A stretch of 64,000 nt of DNA from an uncultured Hyphomonas sp. GTDB taxonomy: Bacteria; Pseudomonadota; Alphaproteobacteria; Caulobacterales; Hyphomonadaceae. Location: NCBI RefSeq assembly GCF_963678195.1, contig NZ_OY782759.1:1-64000 (forward strand), given 5' to 3'. Every line of letters begins with the position of its first letter. Positions within the stretch are counted from its first letter, which is position 1. The notes under the pieces were generated by a model. It worked only from the letters and a program-made list of their open reading frames with translations, was not told the origin of the DNA and did not search any database. The translations under genes and the position numbers were made by a program. Shown one piece after another: positions 60,966 to 64,000 of the stretch.

Positions 60966-61573
60966 GACGCGGCCACCTGGTCATCATCGGCGCCGTTGAT
61001 CCGGAACACCTCGCGGAGACCCCGCGGGGATTCCATCGCGCGCAGGACGCTGATCAGTTCGCCGACATGGAACTGCCACATCGTGGTCGGCGGCATCGGC
61101 CGGATCACATGCCCGCCGAGCGCCTTGAACAGGCTGTTGGCCCGGCGGTTCTCGGGCAGGGTCTCCGCTTCCAGCGTGACGATCCCCTCAGCATGGCAGC
61201 AGAGCGCGACGCAGGCGATCAACATGCGGGACAGGCCCTGCGCGTGGTACGCATCCAGCACACCCATGGCGAGTTCGCCCTCTTCCAGTTCGTTCGTCGT
61301 GCGGATCGCGTGCGCGGCGGCGATAAAAGGCTGGCCCGGCTCGTTCTTCAGCGCGGCGGCCCAGGCAATGTGGCGGTGCCCGTCCGCATCGGCCAGCGCA
61401 TGGATGATCGGCTTCGGGATGACCTTCACGCCTGAGAAGAAACGCAGATAGCGCGACTCTTCCGACATGTTCGCCACGATATTTTCGAAGCGCGGCTCAT
61501 CTGCCGGGCCGGCCGGGCGCAGAATGACTTCCACTCCGTTGGAGAGGACGATGTCTACCGGTTTGATGGGCAT
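60962..61573 (-). CDS. GNAT family N-acetyltransferase
   Basis: A 203-residue cytoplasmic protein. N-terminal segment [33 protein letters not shown] is typical of the GNAT domains attached to protein acetyltransferases of the Pat/YfiQ type, here without the large CoA-ligase part. [25 protein letters not shown] holds the acetyl-CoA loop (Q/R-x2-G-x-G/S degenerate, YHAQGLSR). [12 protein letters not shown] follows. Substrate unknown. Confidence 0.85.
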   Translation of the reverse strand: MPIKPVDIVLSNGVEVILRPAGPADEPRFENIVANMSEESRYLRFFSGVKVIPKPIIHALADADGHRHIAWAAALKNEPGQPFIAAAHAIRTTNELEEGELAMGVLDAYHAQGLSRMLIACVALCCHAEGIVTLEAETLPENRRANSLFKALGGHVIRPMPPTTMWQFHVGELISVLRAMESPRGLREVFRINGADDDQVAAS

Positions 61574-62012
61574 TGCGTTGCTCCGCCTGCCTGGCTGTTC
61601 CGACCGAATGTTGCCCCTTAGAAACCCGAATGCTGCAGTGCAGCAATCCTTGGTGCACAGCAGGACTGTATTTCGATTGGGCCAGTCTACCTCCGCGACA
61701 ATTCGAATCCGGGCCAGCGGGCAGATACAAACGCCGGGCTTCTGTTCTCCGACGCTTCATCCTTCGACTTCACTCAGGCTGCCGAGGACCAGAAATCGCA
61801 CTGCGATTTCCCGAGGCAGGCCCAAGCGCCAGCGCCGGGCTTTTGCTCTCTGCTGCTTCATCCTTCGACTTCGCTCAGGATGAGTCAGTTAAAGGCCGCC
61901 CCCTCGTAGCGCTCATGCTGAGCGAAGTCGAAGCACGTGCGCGGGCGTCCCAGCACCCCCGCCCGGAAACGCCCCTGGCGCTCCGGCAAAAAATCCTGAT
62001 TGTCGGCAAGGC
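61574..62012. other. intergenic region rich in repeats (439 bp)
   Basis: No credible gene. It contains a perfect palindrome TGCTGCA-G-TGCAGCA near 61630-61645, a hairpin AAATCGCA-C-TGCGATTT near 61793-61809, a one-arm relic of the CTTCGACTTC repeat at 61763-61779, and the full palindromic copy at 61862-61933. It separates an acetyltransferase gene start from the end of an orphan gene. Confidence 0.6.
61862..61933. repeat. long palindromic intergenic repeat (copy 2)
   Basis: Arms CCTTCGACTTCGCTCAGGAT (61862-61881, continuing GAG) and CTCATGCTGAGCGAAGTCGA (61912-61931, continuing AG) are the same as in copy 1 at 36515-36587, with the same downstream flank (AAGCACG, then GCGCGGG); the loop sequences differ except next to the right arm. 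Confidence 0.85.
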
Positions 62013-62603
62013 TCAACTCGAATCCGGCCAGCGTTTCAGCGCGTCGATCAGCTGTACCGTCAGCCCGCCCGAGACAATGCCGAGCGCGGCAGGCATACGG
62101 TGGGAACGAGGAATGGGCGGCACATGCGGCCGGGCCTCGCCGGCGGCCTGCCAGCGCTGGATTATGCGGGCGAGGCATTTCGCGCGGCGCTTGTGATGCT
62201 TCAGCGTGTCCAGCATGGCCTGCCACCGCGCAATGAGCGGCGCGGCAGGCACAGGCCCGCGCATGGGCGCAACGACCGGCCCTTTCAGGAAATGCGGACA
62301 TGGGCGCGATGGCGCAGGCACCATGGTGAAGATGTAGCGATACTCGGCGTCCGGCTTCTTCGGTTCGTAATAATTGCTGCCCGTGCGCGGCGCCAGCGGC
62401 ACCAGTTCCAACCACAATGCTTCCAGAAAGATCAGACGGCGGAGCAGCACGGCGAACCGCTTCAGCTCCGCCCGCACGCGCCGGTTCACCGATTGCGCAA
62501 TCGTCTGAGGATTCTTGAACAGGTCCACATTCACGCCCGCCTCGGCAATGGCGCGGGCGATCGTGTAGTAAGCCTGAGAGAAAAAATCGGTGCGGTCTGT
62601 CAT
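62013..62603 (-). CDS. uncharacterised protein
   Basis: A 196-residue protein without signal peptide. It starts MTDRTDFFSQAYYTIARAIAE, has basic helical stretches (VNRRVRAELKRFAVLLRRLI, KHHKRRAKCLARIIQRW) and a proline-rich centre (MVPAPSRPCPHFLKGP). High Arg content suggests nucleic-acid contact, which is a guess. GC content and codon use match the chromosome, so it is probably a resident lineage-specific gene. No family recognised. Confidence 0.6.
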   Translation of the reverse strand: MTDRTDFFSQAYYTIARAIAEAGVNVDLFKNPQTIAQSVNRRVRAELKRFAVLLRRLIFLEALWLELVPLAPRTGSNYYEPKKPDAEYRYIFTMVPAPSRPCPHFLKGPVVAPMRGPVPAAPLIARWQAMLDTLKHHKRRAKCLARIIQRWQAAGEARPHVPPIPRSHRMPAALGIVSGGLTVQLIDALKRWPDSS

Positions 62604-62689
62604 GGCGGGCAGATTGCCATGAGGGGTTATCCGGTTGGATAGAGACGCCGGATTTCCGTGTGCTGCGTAACAGGTCCGGGCATGCGGGT

Positions 62690-62727
62690 GGTGGGTATCG
62701 CTACGCTCAACCCACCCTACCTTGCTT
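62690..62727. repeat. left inverted repeat flanking the 62772-63323 gene
   Basis: GGTGGGTATCGCTACGCTCA then ACCCACCCTAC and CTTGCTT. It is the inverse of the sequence at 63422-63462, matching over most of 38 bases with a small difference in the centre. Each copy is itself partly palindromic (GGTGGGT/ACCCACC). Confidence 0.75.
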
Positions 62728-62771
62728 CATGCTTCACGGACACGAGCGGATCCGCATTATTGACGAACTTG

Positions 62772-63323
62772 CTATGAGTGGTCGTCAGATTCATACTTGG
62801 CCAGCAGGTCCTCCAAGCAGTCAGCATGCTGGTGCCCTTTGCTATCATGAACCAATTGCCTCAACAAATCCGCAACATCGTCGGACATCAACGCCTCCAG
62901 GCCAAGGATCAGAGCAAACTTCAGACCGCGTCGCGCCGGCTCTTCGATATCCTGATCATTGTGTGTCTCAAGGTACATCTGTGCAAATTTTTCCCACAAC
63001 GCGGTCATACCGGAGAGGTGACGCATTGCCAGTGAACGGACAATGCCCTCCATGACACGTGGATGATGAGGTTTGAACAGATGAGATGTCAGAACCTCTA
63101 GCGCGTCATCATAATTGTTCGGACGGCTGACCAGATCCCACACATTTTTCACTGGCTCTATCCCCGTTGCGTTCAGCTCCGCGACGAGTTCGGCCTGATC
63201 CGCATCAAGAATCTTGCGCAGCTCGGCACGTTTTCTATCCTGCTCTGCCTTCATGGCGAGATAAGCAGGATCGTTTGCCGTGCTAGCGATTAGCTCTGCA
63301 GCTGTCATGGATTTCTTGGCCAC
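62772..63323 (-). CDS. small helical (HEAT-like) orphan protein
   Basis: A 183-residue soluble protein with GTG start at 63323 after an AGGAAC site. N-terminus MTAAELIASTANDPAYLAMK then a charged helix, a LVAELNATGIEPVKNVWDLVSR segment, and helical pairs (ALEVLTSHLF...HPRVMEGIVRSLAM, LKFALILGLEALMSDDVADLL). This layout recalls small HEAT/armadillo-like proteins seen singly in many bacteria; function unknown. It is AT-richer than its surroundings and bracketed by inverted repeats (62690-62727, 63422-63462), with a palindrome just upstream, so it may be a mobile cassette. Confidence 0.7.
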   Translation of the reverse strand: MAKKSMTAAELIASTANDPAYLAMKAEQDRKRAELRKILDADQAELVAELNATGIEPVKNVWDLVSRPNNYDDALEVLTSHLFKPHHPRVMEGIVRSLAMRHLSGMTALWEKFAQMYLETHNDQDIEEPARRGLKFALILGLEALMSDDVADLLRQLVHDSKGHQHADCLEDLLAKYESDDHS

Positions 63324-63344
63324 ATTATGTTCCTGGAATGCTAA

Positions 63345-63359
63345 GGATATTTAATATCC
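63345..63359. promoter_or_regulatory. 15-bp perfect palindrome upstream of the HEAT-like gene
   Basis: GGATATT-T-AATATCC, 22 bp upstream of the GTG at 63323. Operator-like; may overlap the gene's promoter. Confidence 0.4.
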
Positions 63360-63421
63360 CCGAGTTTCGTGCTTCGATTAAGCTGGGCTTAAGAATTGTA
63401 TTCGATCTGACGTACACGTTA

Positions 63422-63462
63422 AAGCAAGCGTAGGGTGGGTTGAGGCGGAGCCGATACCCACC
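63422..63462. repeat. right inverted repeat flanking the 62772-63323 gene
   Basis: AAGCAAGCGTAGGGTGGGTT then GAGGCGGAGCCGATACCCACC, the reverse complement partner of 62690-62727. Confidence 0.75.
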
Positions 63463-63591
63463 AACCGTGCCGCCATCCTAAAACATGTTTGTGATGCGCG
63501 CAGCATGCGCCCCGCATGACTTGCCATGATCATACCGGACTATGGCGGACTATAACCGATTATAACTGACCGGGTGCCAGGCCGCCTTAAA

Positions 63592-63626
63592 GAAAAGCCC
63601 GCCGAACGAATGTCCGGCGGGCTTTG
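63592..63626 (-). terminator. intrinsic terminator after ftsH
   Basis: On the minus strand, AAAGCCCGCCG, loop, CGGCGGGCTTTTCTTT: an 11-bp stem with T-rich tail, 20 bp past the ftsH stop. Confidence 0.85.
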
Positions 63627-63645
63627 TCTTTGGTCTGTTTTCCGG

Positions 63646-64000
63646 TCAGGCCGGGTTCGGTTCCGGATCGCCTGCGGCTTCACCGCCGTCATCCTTTGGC
63701 TTCCGGCGCTTGCCGATGGCCGGCACGGCGGAGGACGGGCCTGTATCTTCGGCGCCAAGGTCCGGACGGGTCGGCGGCTTGCCATCGAGAAGGTCGGTCA
63801 TCTCTTTGCCGGTCAGCGTTTCGTATTCGAGCAGGCCATTGGCGATGGCGGACCATTCGTCATGGCATTCGGTCATGATCCGGCGGGCATCGTCCATGCC
63901 GGTCTGGATCAGTTCGCGGACTTCTTCCTCGATCTTGCGGGACGTGTCTTCGGAGACATGGCTCGACTGCATGAGTTGCTGACCAAGGAAGACATCGCCC
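63646..64000 (-). CDS. ftsH: ATP-dependent zinc metalloprotease FtsH, C-terminal part
   Basis: The frame runs off the right edge, leaving 118 codons of the C-terminus. It reads DVFLGQQLMQSSHVSEDTSR then KIEEEVRELIQTGMDDARRI, MTECHDEWSAIANGLLEYETL and TGKEMTDLLDGKPPTRP, the conserved helical end of the FtsH protease domain. A disordered tail (GKRRKPKDDGGEAAGDPEPNPA) follows. FtsH degrades short-lived and misassembled proteins at the inner membrane. The ATPase and HEXXH regions lie outside the window. Its terminator is at 63592-63626. Confidence 0.93.
   Translation of the reverse strand, partial: GDVFLGQQLMQSSHVSEDTSRKIEEEVRELIQTGMDDARRIMTECHDEWSAIANGLLEYETLTGKEMTDLLDGKPPTRPDLGAEDTGPSSAVPAIGKRRKPKDDGGEAAGDPEPNPA

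Larger units (their letters stand above)
63324..63645. other. intergenic region before ftsH end (322 bp)
   Basis: No gene seen. It holds the palindrome at 63345-63359, the right inverted repeat at 63422-63462, short repeated GGACTATRRC-like words around 63536-63562 (ggactatggc, ggactataac, gattataac) and the ftsH terminator. Confidence 0.5.

Noticed and set aside
1-64000. CRISPR array, rRNA operon, transposase, integrase or phage genes
   Set aside because: None seen on either strand; short repeats found are palindromic or tandem units, not regularly spaced arrays.

Overview
The window is a gene-dense, GC-rich piece of chromosome. It looks alphaproteobacterial, most likely from the Hyphomonas/Henriciella-type marine group or a close relative; this placement is inferred from gene order and protein style, not from a database search. 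Supporting signs are hemC-hemD-mitofilin(Mic60)-hemY, DUF1674 (SDHAF4-like) beside htpX and rsmB, the thrS/yidD/IscU-like/folE neighbourhood, the EnvC-like/CtpA/divergent deacetylase/RppH block, sdhCDAB, and two large DUF885 peptidases.

Layout. 1-4.1 kb: DUF2164 and tyrA, DUF983, a solitary P-II regulator, a methyltransferase, gloB and a cupin. 4.1-11.8 kb: a surface-polysaccharide pair (glycosyltransferase, O-antigen ligase) after thrS, then yidD, an IscU-like protein, cysS and folE. Upstream of cysS lies a candidate 16-codon leader peptide ending in four consecutive Cys codons that sit in the arm of a stem-loop. 11.8-20.8 kb: a long minus-strand run (M28 peptidase, a small protein with a HEPN-like motif, EnvC-like, CtpA, deacetylase, rppH, hydrolase, aminotransferase, sulfotransferase) with many 4-base start/stop overlaps. 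20.9-23.7 kb: redoxin, acetyltransferase, Bax-inhibitor-1 protein, DUF2853.

23.8-28.8 kb is the accessory region. A complete thpR is followed by a short AT-richer insert carrying a secreted orphan protein, then a second, diverged copy of the thpR 3' end. That is the footprint of a gene-end-replacing insertion. A beta-lactamase-fold hydrolase follows, then an AT-rich membrane-anchored orphan gene lying against tRNA-Thr(CGT).

28.9-33.2 kb holds the heme/cristae-type cluster. 33.3-46.9 kb is mostly plus strand: DUF885, acyl-CoA dehydrogenase, palindromic intergenic repeats, DUF1674, htpX, DUF6881, rsmB, a 17-kDa-antigen-type lipoprotein, rpe, heparinase-like, a WbpM/CapD-type sugar dehydratase, purH and a small lipoprotein. 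46.9-57.4 kb is mostly minus strand: phzF, thiD, fructose-6-phosphate aldolase, ugd, (plus-strand GST), phosphomannomutase, amidotransferase, ABC exporter, second DUF885. 57.5-61 kb is sdhCDAB. 61-64 kb holds an acetyltransferase, repeats, two orphan genes (one bracketed by inverted repeats) and the 3' end of ftsH.

Functional themes are envelope and polysaccharide building (O-antigen ligase, glycosyltransferase, CapD-like, Ugd, phosphomannomutase, heparinase-like), cell division and envelope proteolysis (EnvC-like, CtpA, HtpX, FtsH), respiration and heme (sdhCDAB, DUF1674, hemCDY, Mic60), and peptide scavenging (M28, two DUF885). I saw no CRISPR array, rRNA, transposase, integrase or recognisable phage gene.
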